Shown here piece after piece: positions 8,451 through 17,072 of a stretch of DNA of 64,000 nt; position 1 is the first letter of the stretch; every line of letters begins with the position of its first letter. The stretch lies in assembly GCA_963792705.1 (NCBI GenBank), contig CAWBXD010000012.1, positions 620,001 to 684,000 of the forward strand, in the 5' to 3' direction. Below the pieces are notes generated by a model. That model did no database searches. It was not told where the DNA came from and saw only the letters and a program-made list of their open reading frames with translations. Position numbers and translations under genes: made by a program. Source of the DNA: JBBQVS01 sp963792705 (GTDB taxonomy: Bacteria > Chloroflexota > Ktedonobacteria > Ktedonobacterales > Ktedonobacteraceae).

Positions 8451-8490
8451 GCAGCAGTGTCAACTGCTGCTGCCAACTATGAATTATAAC
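8451..8490 (-). promoter_or_regulatory. Extended -10 promoter and leader stem before infA
   Basis: On the minus strand TGTTATAAT places a TGn extended -10 with perfect TATAAT at 8488-8483; no good -35 is seen, as expected for an extended -10. The transcript would carry an 8-bp stem (8451-8458 with 8463-8470, GCAGCAGT/ACTGCTGC) in its leader. Confidence 0.6.
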
Positions 8491-8511
8491 ATACTTTTTT
8501 TGAGAAGTCGA

Positions 8512-8543
8512 GAGGGAAAATTTATACATGTGTATTTTCCCTC
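8512..8543 (-). terminator. Hairpin after map (possible partial terminator)
   Basis: GAGGGAAAA at 8512-8520 pairs with TTTTCCCTC at 8535-8543, directly after the map stop. There is no immediate U-run, so read-through is likely. It may separate the spc part from the infA promoter. Confidence 0.5.
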
Positions 8544-8552
8544 TTGGCTCAA

Positions 8553-9302
8553 CTAGCGTGTTAGAATATCGGCATCGCCCTCGGTGATTGCAACTGTATG
8601 CTCAAAGTGCGCGGCATAGGTCTTATCAGCCGAGATCACGGTCCACTCATCGGCAAGAACCTGAGTCTTTTTGTTGCCCATGATAACCATTGGTTCGATA
8701 GCAATAACCATGCCAGGCTTTAGCACAGAGTTGGGATAACCAGCCTCAACATAGTTTAGAACCTGTGGGTCTTCATGCATACTACGACCTACTCCATGTC
8801 CACCATAATTGCGGACAACCGAGTAACCCGCAGCCTCTACAAATTGCTGCACCGCTCGCCCGATGTCGTGCAAGCGATTTCCCGCACGGGCAGCCGCGAT
8901 ACCTCGATACAACGCATCTTCCGTCACTTTCAGGAGACGTTGCACCTCTGAGGATATCTCACCGACGGGAACAGTAATCGCGGAGTCGGCATGCCAGCCT
9001 TCGTAATTCGCGGCGAAATCCAGTGTTATCACATCACCTTCGTGAAGTACACGTTTCCCTGGAATGCCGTGAACAACTTCTTCATTTACTGACGCACAAA
9101 ACGATGCAGGATAACCATGATAGCCCAATGCGCTGGACTTGGCTCCATATCGCTTCAATAACGTAGCAGCGAGCGCGTCAAGTTCTTGTGTAGTCACCCC
9201 CGGACGAACGGCGTTGCGAAGTTCCGCTAACATCTCCGCAACAATATGTCCAGTAGTCCGAATTTTCTCACGCTCTTCTTTTGATTTTATAATTACAGCC
9301 AT
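8553..9302 (-). CDS. map: Methionine aminopeptidase, type I
   Basis: Removes the initiator methionine from nascent proteins. 249 residues. Metal ligands are in TLDFAANYEGWHADSA (two Asp), GHGVGRSMHEDP (His), AIEPMV (Glu) and HFEHTVAITEG (Glu). Short type Ia form without an N-terminal extension. It follows adk by 14 bp in the usual secY-adk-map-infA order. Confidence 0.96.
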   Translation of the reverse strand: MAVIIKSKEEREKIRTTGHIVAEMLAELRNAVRPGVTTQELDALAATLLKRYGAKSSALGYHGYPASFCASVNEEVVHGIPGKRVLHEGDVITLDFAANYEGWHADSAITVPVGEISSEVQRLLKVTEDALYRGIAAARAGNRLHDIGRAVQQFVEAAGYSVVRNYGGHGVGRSMHEDPQVLNYVEAGYPNSVLKPGMVIAIEPMVIMGNKKTQVLADEWTVISADKTYAAHFEHTVAITEGDADILTR

Positions 9303-9316
9303 GATATATTCTCTCG

Positions 9317-9973
9317 TTATTTTTCGCCATGCGTTCGTACAGCTCTCACGAGGTCTTGCTGTACCTGCTCGATTCCCTGGTTCCCATTGACCTCGGACAA
9401 TTTTTGCTGTGGTCTATAGTAGTCGAGCAGACGAATTGTTTCATTGAAAAAGATGTCCAGCCGCCTTTGTACAGCATCACCACTGTCATCAGAGCGTTGG
9501 TACAGCTCGCTACCATCCTTGTCGCACTTGCCCGCCACTTTAGGAGGGTTTGTGTTTATGTTGTAAGCGTGTTGATGCGCCCGGCAAATGTATCTACCTG
9601 AAAGCCTACTCAACAAAATGTCGCGTGGAACGTTCAAATAGACAGCGACATCAATATGTCTGCCAGTCGCCACTAATCCTTCATCTAGTGCATGGGCCTG
9701 CGCTATTGTGCGTGGAAAGCCATCGAGTAGCACTCCATTAGCACAATCCGGTTGCTGAATACGGTCAAGAACCATTTTGACGGTAAGATCGTCGGGAACC
9801 AGTCTCCCTTGATCTATATACTCTTTTGCTTTGAGTCCTAACTCGGACTCTTCCTTGATCGCATCACGGAACAGGTCCCCACTAGCAACATGGGGAATGT
9901 TTAAGGCTTCTGCAAGTCTATCAGCCTGTGTTCCCTTCCCTGAACCCTGCGCACCGAATAGGATAATGTTCAC
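9317..9973 (-). CDS. adk: Adenylate kinase
   Basis: Converts ATP and AMP to two ADP. 218 residues. P-loop GAQGSGKGTQ, AMP-binding VASGDLFRDA, DGFPRTIAQA, and a long LID domain with a modified LID segment (CRAHQHAYNINTNPPKV, GKCDKDGSELYQRSDD). LID cysteines and His suggest a variant of the Zn-binding type. The start is GTG at 9973, seven bases after GGAG. Confidence 0.95.
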   Translation of the reverse strand: MNIILFGAQGSGKGTQADRLAEALNIPHVASGDLFRDAIKEESELGLKAKEYIDQGRLVPDDLTVKMVLDRIQQPDCANGVLLDGFPRTIAQAHALDEGLVATGRHIDVAVYLNVPRDILLSRLSGRYICRAHQHAYNINTNPPKVAGKCDKDGSELYQRSDDSGDAVQRRLDIFFNETIRLLDYYRPQQKLSEVNGNQGIEQVQQDLVRAVRTHGEK

Positions 9974-10076
9974 GTTTTTTCTCCGGTGGAATATCGTGGG
10001 AGCGCGTCATTGCACTCAAAGCGATCCTTGCAAGGTTGCCACAATGAAGAAACTCCCGATAGGACGGTACGAGTGT

Positions 10077-10098
10077 GAGGCGCGATTTAACGCGCCTC
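10077..10098 (-). other. Hairpin between secY and adk
   Basis: GAGGCGCG / CGCGCCTC, 8 bp with a 6-nt loop, directly after the secY stop. There is no U-run; it is probably a transcript-stability structure. Confidence 0.5.
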
Positions 10099-10101
10099 TC
10101 A

Positions 10102-11442
10102 TTATGACAAGAAGCCCGAATAGTTACGCATGACCATCTGAGCTTCAAGCTGCCGAATCGTGTCCAATACCACACCAACAGCGATGAGGATCGAAGCACT
10201 ACCCAGCAATTGGTTCGCGCCTATACGTGAAAGGAACGGCAGAACCGCAACGAGACCGAGGAACAGTGCTCCCGCTAACGTAATGCGATTAAGGATAGCA
10301 TACAGATATTTGCTGGTCGGCTCACCAGGACGATAGCCTGGAATGAACGCGCCCTGCTTCTGCAAGCTCTCCGGTATGTTCTGCTGCTGCCACACGACAT
10401 AGGCATAGAAGTATGTAAAGGCCACTACCAAAACAAAGTAGATAAGCCAGTACCACCATGTACTTGTATTCACAACATATGTACCGATAAACGAAGCTAT
10501 CTGACTCAACCAAGGTGTTGTGCTTGCTGTAAGATACTGCGAAAGCACAGCAGGGAAGATGAGCATCGATTGGGCAAAGATGAGCGGAATCATACCCGCG
10601 CTATTCACCTGCATAGGAATGTATGTTGTCTGGGCCGAGCCAACCAGCATACCACGTCCTACCTGTCGTTTTGTCGGATATTGTACAGGAATACGTCGTT
10701 GCCCCTGATAAATGTATACAACGCCAAGAATGGTAATCAGGCCAATGATGAGAAAGACCGCAATGCTTACTACACCACCGCCAGTGCCACCACTTGATGT
10801 AGTGGCTAGATAGCCTGATTGCACAAATCCGGGCAAGCGACTTACAATGCCAGCAAAGATGATAATCGAGATACCGTTGCCGATACCATTCTCCGTAATC
10901 AATTCACCAATCCACACCAAAATCATTGTGCCAGTGGTCAAGGCGATCAAAATCGAGAATGTCTCCAATGCATATTGAGGATCAACGAGACTGAAATTTT
11001 GCAATACGCCAGCTTTTTGAAAGATCGCGCATTGTCCTAACGCTTGCAGAAGAGCCAACGGTACGGTAATAATACGTGTGATCTGGCTAAAACGTAGACG
11101 GCCAGCTTCACCTTGCATTGATAGGTTTTGTAACGCTGGAATGATCGGTTGCAACAACTGCATCACAATGGTTGCGGTGATGTACGGGTAGACTCCAAAC
11201 GCGACAATGGAGAACGTCTGCAATGACCCGCCTGAAAAGACATCGAGCAGACCAAGCAACTGACCAAGGTCCTTGCTTTTGCTACTACTAGAAAAAAGAC
11301 CGAGTAGTGTAGTTTTCTCTGCCGCCGTTAGGGGCACCGTGATGTGTGCGAGAACGCGGAACACCAGTAGCATCGCTAACGTGAAGAGAATCTTATTGCG
11401 TAGATCAGGAACGGTCCAGATACTTCGCAGTCGTTCCCACAT
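10102..11442 (-). CDS. secY: Preprotein translocase subunit SecY
   Basis: Channel-forming membrane protein of the Sec translocon. 446 residues with ten predicted transmembrane segments. Seen: FRVLAHITVPL at the N-terminus, SGGSLQTFSIVAFGVYPYI plug region, ITENGIGNGISIIIFAGI, and PGYRPGEPTSKYLYAILNR near the C-terminus. The extra Ser-rich segment LLGLFSSSSKSKDL lies in the first periplasmic loop. ATG at 11442 after AAGGAG. Confidence 0.97.
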   Translation of the reverse strand: MWERLRSIWTVPDLRNKILFTLAMLLVFRVLAHITVPLTAAEKTTLLGLFSSSSKSKDLGQLLGLLDVFSGGSLQTFSIVAFGVYPYITATIVMQLLQPIIPALQNLSMQGEAGRLRFSQITRIITVPLALLQALGQCAIFQKAGVLQNFSLVDPQYALETFSILIALTTGTMILVWIGELITENGIGNGISIIIFAGIVSRLPGFVQSGYLATTSSGGTGGGVVSIAVFLIIGLITILGVVYIYQGQRRIPVQYPTKRQVGRGMLVGSAQTTYIPMQVNSAGMIPLIFAQSMLIFPAVLSQYLTASTTPWLSQIASFIGTYVVNTSTWWYWLIYFVLVVAFTYFYAYVVWQQQNIPESLQKQGAFIPGYRPGEPTSKYLYAILNRITLAGALFLGLVAVLPFLSRIGANQLLGSASILIAVGVVLDTIRQLEAQMVMRNYSGFLS

Positions 11443-11573
11443 AGAAGACTCCTTCTACAATCGCATTTGACATATTTTTCTTCATTCTTTACCAAATAGA
11501 TGGTATAGACGAGAACATACAGAAAAAATACTATGTTGCACTACAAAAAGGAATATATGCACTATATCATACG

Positions 11574-11613
11574 AGCCAAGTGTCAGAGAGTTCTACTCTC
11601 TGACCTCTTGGCT
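11574..11613 (-). other. Hairpin between rplO and secY
   Basis: Two stacked stems: AGCCAAG (11574-11580) with CTTGGCT (11607-11613), and CAGAGAGT (11584-11591) with ACTCTCTG (11595-11602). It begins seven bases after the rplO stop. It could terminate part of the transcripts or protect 3' ends. Confidence 0.6.
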
Positions 11614-11619
11614 ACTTTT

Positions 11620-12213
11620 CTAGCTCTCTTGTGGTGGAGTTGTTGGTGCCTGTGTCGCATCGGTAGCAGAAGCTGTTGGTGCATCTGTTGCTTGAGCGGC
11701 TGGGGCGTTTTTTTCCACCTTCTTACGCTTGGTCTTCTCGTATGTTCGCACTGGAATGATCTGAATGTTGCCACCAGCAGCTTCGATCTTTGTGCGAGCA
11801 CCTGCCGAAACCTTGTGAGCGTGAATAGTCAAAGCGCGATCCAGTTCACCATCGCCAAGAACCTTAACTAATCCGCGCCCCTTTGCTGGCGTCATTAAGC
11901 CGGCAGTTACCAGATCTTCGGGCTTGATCTCCGTTATCTCGGTGCCAAACAATTCGAGGTCGGCAATGTTCACAACGGCGTAGTTATCGCGGAAGGCGGT
12001 GTTACTATTGCCAAGACCGCGCTTAAAGCCCAAGCGTTTGGAGAGTCGCGTCTGACCACCGTTAAATGCGCGATGCACTTTACCGCCAGTACGTGCTTTC
12101 TGTCCCTTTGTACCGCGTCCTGCCGTTTTGCCACGACCGGAGCCATGTCCACGACCAACACGCTTTTCATCTACACGCGAACCAGGAGCGGGTCGCAAAT
12201 CAGAGAGTTTCAC
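11620..12213 (-). CDS. rplO: 50S ribosomal protein L15, extended C-terminus
   Basis: Late-assembly large-subunit protein. GRGHGSGRGKTAGRGTKGQ and GFKRGLGNSN are diagnostic. 197 residues against about 145-150 usually; the excess is an Ala/Thr/Pro-rich tail from about residue 155 onward. The start is GTG at 12213, seven bases after GAGGAG, overlapping the rpmD end by 14 bp. Confidence 0.95.
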   Translation of the reverse strand: MKLSDLRPAPGSRVDEKRVGRGHGSGRGKTAGRGTKGQKARTGGKVHRAFNGGQTRLSKRLGFKRGLGNSNTAFRDNYAVVNIADLELFGTEITEIKPEDLVTAGLMTPAKGRGLVKVLGDGELDRALTIHAHKVSAGARTKIEAAGGNIQIIPVRTYEKTKRKKVEKNAPAAQATDAPTASATDATQAPTTPPQES

Positions 12214-12394
12214 TGACGATCTCCTCTACCTGCAACAGATGAATCACTTTGCGAACCATGCCGCGTATTGCGGGGTTATCATCATGTTCCACTGTACGCT
12301 GAAGCTTACGTAAACCAAGTGCTTTAATTGTTTCTTTCTGGTCTTTTGGGTAGCCAATAGAGCTTCGCACCCATTTTATGCGTAGTTTTGCCAT
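12200..12394 (-). CDS. rpmD: 50S ribosomal protein L30
   Basis: 64 residues beginning MAKLRIKWVRSSIGYPKDQ, with TIKALGLRKLQRTVEHDDN and a C-terminus ending VEEIVSETL. The ATG at 12394 follows rpsE by 13 bp, and the 3' end overlaps rplO by 14 bp. Standard S5-L30-L15 order. Confidence 0.96.
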   Translation of the reverse strand: MAKLRIKWVRSSIGYPKDQKETIKALGLRKLQRTVEHDDNPAIRGMVRKVIHLLQVEEIVSETL

Positions 12395-12407
12395 TATTGT
12401 TTTGCTC

Positions 12408-13160
12408 CTATCGACGGCGTTCGCCGCCGCCACCGCCACCACGACGGTCGCCACTACCCCCACTACCGCCGCCACGACGGTCATTCGAGCCGCCAGAATT
12501 GCCACCGCGACGGTCGCCGCCGCGATCATTGCGGTCCCCGCCGGACCTGCGGTTAGAGGTTGCGCGAGTCTCACGCGCCTCTTCTTCGCGCGCGGCACGC
12601 AGTGCGGCCGCTTGCTCTGCAGCATTAGCATTTGCGATGGTGATACGTTCTGCTTGCTTCTTCCCGACGATATCGACGACAGTTTTGCCGCGACGAAGGG
12701 CCTCGGTATCTGGCGAACGGAGTTCACGTAATGCTTTGAGACATGCCTGCACCGTGTTTGCCTTGTTAGTGCTTCCAAGCGTCTTGGTAAGGATATCTCT
12801 AACACCAGCAGACTCCATCACCGCGCGCACTGCTCCACCAGCGATAACACCAGTACCAGGAGCGGCAGGTTTGAGCAGAACTTCAGAGGCACCGAAGTTT
12901 GTCTTCACCATGAATGGAATTGTTGTTCCTGCCAAAGGCACCTGCATCAGATGCTTCTTGGCGTCCTCAACACCCTTACGAATAGCCTCGGTGTACTCGC
13001 TTGCCTTGCCAAAGCCGAAGCCGACAAAGCCATTGTGATCACCAACAACTACCAGAGCGCGGATGCTGAAGCGACGACCGCCTTTGACCACCTTGGAGAC
13101 GCGGCTGACTTCAACCACTGTCTCTTCCAGGTTTAGTTTTGTAGCGTCTATTCTTGCCAT
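12408..13160 (-). CDS. rpsE: 30S ribosomal protein S5, Gly/Arg-rich C-terminal tail
   Basis: Small-subunit protein important for decoding accuracy. The core has RVSKVVKGGRRFSIRALVVV, GFGFGKASEYTEAIRKG, GTGVIAGGAVRAVMES and KTLGSTNKANTVQA. 250 residues compared with about 165-175. From roughly residue 170 it becomes charged, then low-complexity with RRGGGSGGSGDRRGG repeats resembling RGG RNA-binding tails. ATG at 13160. Confidence 0.95.
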   Translation of the reverse strand: MARIDATKLNLEETVVEVSRVSKVVKGGRRFSIRALVVVGDHNGFVGFGFGKASEYTEAIRKGVEDAKKHLMQVPLAGTTIPFMVKTNFGASEVLLKPAAPGTGVIAGGAVRAVMESAGVRDILTKTLGSTNKANTVQACLKALRELRSPDTEALRRGKTVVDIVGKKQAERITIANANAAEQAAALRAAREEEARETRATSNRRSGGDRNDRGGDRRGGNSGGSNDRRGGGSGGSGDRRGGGGGGERRR

Positions 13161-13181
13161 TGATCCTTTTCCTTTGCAGTC

Positions 13182-13808
13182 CTAGAAGTCCAGGCCCGCT
13201 TCACGAGCACCTTCAGCTAACGCCGCGATACGTCCGTGGTATGCATAACCACCTCGGTCAAAAACAACACGATTGACGCCCTGCTCTTTTGCACGTTGCG
13301 CCACAAGTTTGCCTACTTCTCGTGCCAAGGCAACTTTTCTGTTGTTTGCAATTGCCACCAGAGCCTCAACAGGTGTCTTTGCTTCGCCCTTTGGAGCGGC
13401 AGGAAGATTAACCTTTGGAGCAACTTGCCCACCAGCTTTACCACCCTTTTGTACGGTGCTTTTGGCCGGTGCCGCTTTAGGACTCTTAGGCTTGCTAATT
13501 GGTAGAGCATCGGTTGCAGCATCAACAACGGACTGAACAGCACCACCAACGCGTTCAAGTAATGTTGGTTCTTTTGTCTCTTCTTGCTGCTGTTCCGGCT
13601 GTGCTGGCTTGAATGAGCGGAGACTCTCTTCAAGAGATGAGGCCGCAACAAGCGTTCTACCAGTTGTATCGTCGATAACCTGAGCGTAGATATGCTGCCC
13701 ACTGCGGAAGACATTCAAGCGCGGACGCGCCTGTGAACCTACCAAGTGGTTTCTCATACGCTGGTGCCGCCGCAGCCGTGCCTGATTTGCATGAAATCGT
13801 TTAATCAT
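13182..13808 (-). CDS. rplR: 50S ribosomal protein L18, large internal insertion
   Basis: 5S rRNA-binding protein of the central protuberance. The N-terminal part (RPRLNVFRSGQHIYAQVIDD, TLVAASSLE) and C-terminal part (GVNRVVFDRGGYAYHGRIAA, LAEGAREAGLDF) are standard. Between them, about residues 66-155, is a Pro/Ala/Lys-rich, probably disordered insert. Total 208 residues against about 120. ATG at 13808. Confidence 0.94.
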   Translation of the reverse strand: MIKRFHANQARLRRHQRMRNHLVGSQARPRLNVFRSGQHIYAQVIDDTTGRTLVAASSLEESLRSFKPAQPEQQQEETKEPTLLERVGGAVQSVVDAATDALPISKPKSPKAAPAKSTVQKGGKAGGQVAPKVNLPAAPKGEAKTPVEALVAIANNRKVALAREVGKLVAQRAKEQGVNRVVFDRGGYAYHGRIAALAEGAREAGLDF

Positions 13809-13946
13809 AGTTCAAGGAGCGAAAGTCTGTCTGTACAGCTTTCACTTCTCCCCTTTCGTTTACTGAGCGATGAAGGGAGGACTTGGCGAGACACGTGGTC
13901 GGCACTACGTCTCTCTTGACCTCCCTATGATACATGGAATACATCA

Positions 13947-13966
13947 GGGCGCGATAAATCGTACCC
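13947..13966. repeat. 20-nt palindrome, family R2, degenerate (rplF-rplR spacer)
   Basis: GGGCGCGATAAATCGTACCC, an imperfect inverted repeat followed by CCTA, as in other R2 copies. It sits within the 215-bp rplF-rplR spacer, one of the longer gaps in the spc cluster. Confidence 0.55.
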
Positions 13967-14023
13967 CTATATACATCCTCGCGCCACATGTTATGTCGCA
14001 CGAGAGTGTAATGAATTAGGCTC

Positions 14024-14599
14024 CTACTTCTTTTTGCCGCCAACTTTACCAGCTTTACCGGCTTTACGACGGACGACCTCACCTGTGTAGCGAATGCCTT
14101 TGCCCTTGTAGGGTTCTGGTTTACGGACGTTGCGAATGACCGCTGCGACCTGTCCAACCAGTTGCTTGTCGATGCCGCTTACGCTAACTCTTGTAGCCTT
14201 TGTTGCGGCATCAACACCATCCACGGAGAGTGAGATACCAGTGGGTGGTTGCACTTCTACCGGATGGGAGTAACCCACCTGGATGACCAAGTTCTCGCCC
14301 ACTTTAGCGGCGCGATAGCCGACGCCATGAATTTCCAGTTGTTTGGTGAAGCCGGTTGTAACGCCGAGAATCATGTTGTTGACCAATGTACGGTACAAAC
14401 CGTGTTTTGCCTTGTGCTCTTTACTGTCCGAAGGTCGAGTTACTGACAGTGTGCCATCTTCGAGTTTCAAGGTCAGGGCGGGATCAACCTGCTGTGAAAG
14501 CTGGCCTTTCGGTCCCTTCACTGTAACCAAGTTCTCTTCGGTCCAGTTTACCTGTACCTTTGCTGGCACTGTGATCGGAGCGCGTCCAATACGAGACAT
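14024..14599 (-). CDS. rplF: 50S ribosomal protein L6
   Basis: Binds 23S rRNA near the factor-binding region. 191 residues; MSRIGRAPITVPAKVQV, TVKGPKGQLS, HGVGYRAAKVGENLVIQVGY, and KPEPYKGKGIRYTGEVVRRK. It is followed by a short basic GKAGKVGGKKK tail. ATG at 14599. Confidence 0.97.
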   Translation of the reverse strand: MSRIGRAPITVPAKVQVNWTEENLVTVKGPKGQLSQQVDPALTLKLEDGTLSVTRPSDSKEHKAKHGLYRTLVNNMILGVTTGFTKQLEIHGVGYRAAKVGENLVIQVGYSHPVEVQPPTGISLSVDGVDAATKATRVSVSGIDKQLVGQVAAVIRNVRKPEPYKGKGIRYTGEVVRRKAGKAGKVGGKKK

Positions 14600-14613
14600 G
14601 CAATCCCTCCTGT

Positions 14614-15009
14614 CTACCAGACGTAGCAGACGACTTCTCCACCGAGACCCTGATGGTAGGCACTGCTACCAGTCATGATACCCTTTGGCGTCGATACAAT
14701 AGATATCCCCAAACCGCCACGGACGCGAGGAATATCGGAACGCTTTGAGTAAACACGTAAGCCGGGTTTGCTGACGCGCTTCAAGTTTGTCAGAACCGGT
14801 GTCTTCTCCGCGTAACGTAAGGTGATACGAATTGTTCCTTGGGGGTTGTCTTTCAGGATTTCAATGTCCTTGATGTAACCCTCTTCTTTTAGCACACGTG
14901 CGATAGCCAACTTCATTTTCGACGCTGGAATCAATACGCGTGTGTGCCGTGCTGTGACCGCATTGCGAATGCGCGTAAGCATATCCGCAATTGGATCAGT
15001 CATATTCAT
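14614..15009 (-). CDS. rpsH: 30S ribosomal protein S8
   Basis: Primary binder of 16S helix 21. The mature-type N-terminus MTDPIADMLTRIRNA and C-terminus GLGISIVSTPKGIMTG are clear; the protein ends GGEVVCYVW. ATG at 15009 lies six bases after GGAGG and gives 131 residues; the in-frame ATG at 15003 is the alternative, and an upstream in-frame start at 15051 is unsupported. Confidence 0.96.
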   Translation of the reverse strand: MNMTDPIADMLTRIRNAVTARHTRVLIPASKMKLAIARVLKEEGYIKDIEILKDNPQGTIRITLRYAEKTPVLTNLKRVSKPGLRVYSKRSDIPRVRGGLGISIVSTPKGIMTGSSAYHQGLGGEVVCYVW

Positions 15010-15135
15010 GGAATGCCTCCACAATCCGAAGTACGAAAACAGAAATAGCATTCGTGTTTTCGCCTTTTCGCTTTCGCCTTTTCAAAGGGCAAAACTAGTA
15101 ATTTTAAAGCGTTTCGCCCTTCCCCATCACTGGGC

Positions 15136-15321
15136 TTACCAACTCGATTTTGTTACACCGGGTAACTCGCCACGAGACGCGCGCTCACGGAAACAGATGC
15201 GGCACAGGCCGAACTTACGCATATATGCGCGTGGTCGTCCACATATCTGACAGCGATTATGTTGCTGTACCTTGAACTTGGGCGTGCGCTTAGACTTTAC
15301 TATCATTGATGTTTTTGCCAT
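15136..15321 (-). CDS. rpsN: 30S ribosomal protein S14, type Z
   Basis: 61-residue zinc form of S14: CQICGRPRAYMRKFGLCRIC carries the CXXC pairs, followed by FRERASRGELPGVTKSSW. The short zinc form is the usual one in Chloroflexota and many Gram-positives. ATG at 15321, 15 bp after rplE. Confidence 0.97.
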   Translation of the reverse strand: MAKTSMIVKSKRTPKFKVQQHNRCQICGRPRAYMRKFGLCRICFRERASRGELPGVTKSSW

Positions 15322-15336
15322 TGTCGCCCTCCAGCG

Positions 15337-15879
15337 TTACTTCTTAAAGGGCATGCCCAAGAGTCTGAGCAGCCGTCGTCCCTCTTCATCGGTGCGAGCC
15401 GTTGTAACAATGCTCACTTCCATGCCACGGACCTTATCGACCTTATCGTAGTCGATCTCTGGAAAGACCAGTTGTTCGCGCAAGCCAAGCGTATAGTTGC
15501 CACGACCATCAAATGCCTCAGCGGATACGCCCTGGAAGTCACGGATACGTGGCAACGCAGAGTTGATGAGTTTGTCAAGGAACTGGTACATGCGCTCGCC
15601 ACGTAATGTGACCATACATCCAATTTGCATACCTTCGCGCAATTTGAAGGTCGCAACGGAACGCTTGGCACGTGTGATGACTGGACGCTGACCAGTGATG
15701 AGCGAGAGGTCTCCAACGGCTGCATCCATCGCCTTCGCGTTTTGGATGACCTCACCCATACCAATATTTATGACGACTTTATTGAGGGTTGGTACCTGCA
15801 TCGGATTAGTGTAGTTAAAGTCCTTTTGCAGGGCAGGCACGACCTCTTGTCGATACTTCTCTTTTAATCGTGATACCAT
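15337..15879 (-). CDS. rplE: 50S ribosomal protein L5
   Basis: 5S rRNA-binding protein that contacts the P-site tRNA. 180 residues; NVHKV-type region here as VPTLNKVVINIGMGE, GQRPVITRAKRSVATFKLRE, LPRIRDFQGVS and FPEIDYDKVDKVRGMEVSIV. ATG at 15879, five bases after rplX. Confidence 0.97.
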   Translation of the reverse strand: MVSRLKEKYRQEVVPALQKDFNYTNPMQVPTLNKVVINIGMGEVIQNAKAMDAAVGDLSLITGQRPVITRAKRSVATFKLREGMQIGCMVTLRGERMYQFLDKLINSALPRIRDFQGVSAEAFDGRGNYTLGLREQLVFPEIDYDKVDKVRGMEVSIVTTARTDEEGRRLLRLLGMPFKK

Positions 15880-15884
15880 GACGT

Positions 15885-16283
15885 TTAACTACTCCTCGTC
15901 CGGTCGGTGCGGTCTGCAATGATCTTTTCGCATTTCTTACACACACGTACAGAACGGACCTTTTTGTCATCCCCAAGGGGACGCCGCTCATGACCAACGC
16001 GTGTCGGCTGACCACATTCGGTACATTTGAGCATGACATTGGAGACATGCAATGGCATGGCCTTCTCAATCACGCCGCCCTGACGGGTCTGGCCTTGCGG
16101 ACGAATGTGTTTTTTCACCACGTTAAGACCTTCAACAATCACTTTGTTGGCCTGTGGCATCGCCCGCGACACGGTTCCTTCCTTCCCCTTGTCTTTGCCA
16201 GTGATAATCAAGACGGTATCACCCTGCTTGATGTTCAGCTTAGCTAAGTGAAGAGGCTTCTTCTCTTTTTGTTTTACTGACAT
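15885..16283 (-). CDS. rplX: 50S ribosomal protein L24, with zinc ribbon
   Basis: Assembly initiator of the large subunit. KOW motif in KQGDTVLIITGKDKGKEGTV. The C-terminal part has CTECGQPTRVG and CKKCEKII, two CXXC pairs that form a zinc ribbon. 132 residues including a Lys-rich N-terminus and Arg/Asp-rich C-terminus. ATG at 16283. Confidence 0.96.
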   Translation of the reverse strand: MSVKQKEKKPLHLAKLNIKQGDTVLIITGKDKGKEGTVSRAMPQANKVIVEGLNVVKKHIRPQGQTRQGGVIEKAMPLHVSNVMLKCTECGQPTRVGHERRPLGDDKKVRSVRVCKKCEKIIADRTDRTRSS

Positions 16284-16325
16284 TTTCTTCCTCTATGGTA
16301 TGGAGTTCGTTGAACTCCACCATCG

Positions 16326-16694
16326 CTAGAGCACTTCAGGCGCGAGCGAAATGAGGCGAGAAAAATTCTTCTCTCTCAATTCGCGAGCTACGGGTCCGAA
16401 GATACGTGTGCCGCGTGGGTTGTTGCCAGCGGCAAGAATCACGGCTGCGTTCTCGTCGAAGCGGATGTGCGACCCATCGGGCCGCGCATACTCTTTAGAG
16501 ACGCGGACGATCACGGCGTCTACCACGTCGCCCTTTTTGACCTGTCCATTTGGCGAAGCCTGCTTTACAGAGGCTTTAATGATATCTCCTACCGTCGCAT
16601 AACGCTTGGCGGAGCCACTGATGACACGAATACACATGATTTCTTTTGCGCCCGTGTTATCGGCGACTTTTAGACGGCTTTCTACCTGAATCAT
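16326..16694 (-). CDS. rplN: 50S ribosomal protein L14
   Basis: Interface protein binding 23S rRNA. 122 residues, the invariant family length; MIQVESRLKVADNTGAKEI, GDIIKASVKQASPNG and RGTRIFGPVARELR. ATG at 16694. Confidence 0.98.
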   Translation of the reverse strand: MIQVESRLKVADNTGAKEIMCIRVISGSAKRYATVGDIIKASVKQASPNGQVKKGDVVDAVIVRVSKEYARPDGSHIRFDENAAVILAAGNNPRGTRIFGPVARELREKNFSRLISLAPEVL

Positions 16695-16706
16695 CTGACG
16701 CTCTCC

Positions 16707-17072
16707 TTATTCTGCTTCAGCCTCATCGGAGGAGTCTGTCAGAGCGGGGTCAACGTCTGCCAATAACTCTTCGACGGGAACGATACCGCTACCGCGCCTG
16801 ATGATTTCGACAAGACGCCAGCGTTTCAGCTTGCTGATGGGAGGACACTCTTCGATGCGAACGGTATCGCCTATCGTGCAAGTATTCTCTTCGTCATGAG
16901 CATAAAAACGCTTTGTCTGCTTATAAGTACGCTTATAGATGCGGTGCTTCTTTAGGGACTCGACGATAACAACAATCGTCTTGTTCATTTTATTGCTTAC
17001 TACACGCCCAACCTTTTGTTGATGACGGGGTGCCGCCTTCGCTGGCGTTTGTGCTGCTGCTTGCTGTGTCAT
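16707..17072 (-). CDS. rpsQ: 30S ribosomal protein S17, extended at both ends
   Basis: Primary 16S rRNA-binding protein. Core: VGRVVSNKMNKTIVVIVES, DTVRIEECPPISKLKRWRLV. 121 residues compared with about 85: an Ala/Gln-rich N-terminal leader of some 20 residues and an acidic C-terminal tail ending SSDEAEAE. The ATG shares one base with the rpmC stop (TAATG). Confidence 0.95.
   Translation of the reverse strand: MTQQAAAQTPAKAAPRHQQKVGRVVSNKMNKTIVVIVESLKKHRIYKRTYKQTKRFYAHDEENTCTIGDTVRIEECPPISKLKRWRLVEIIRRGSGIVPVEELLADVDPALTDSSDEAEAE

Noticed and set aside
12200..12805. Single 201-codon protein covering the L30 frame
   Set aside because: The upstream two-thirds overlaps rpsE in another frame; the true gene is the 64-residue L30 starting at 12394.
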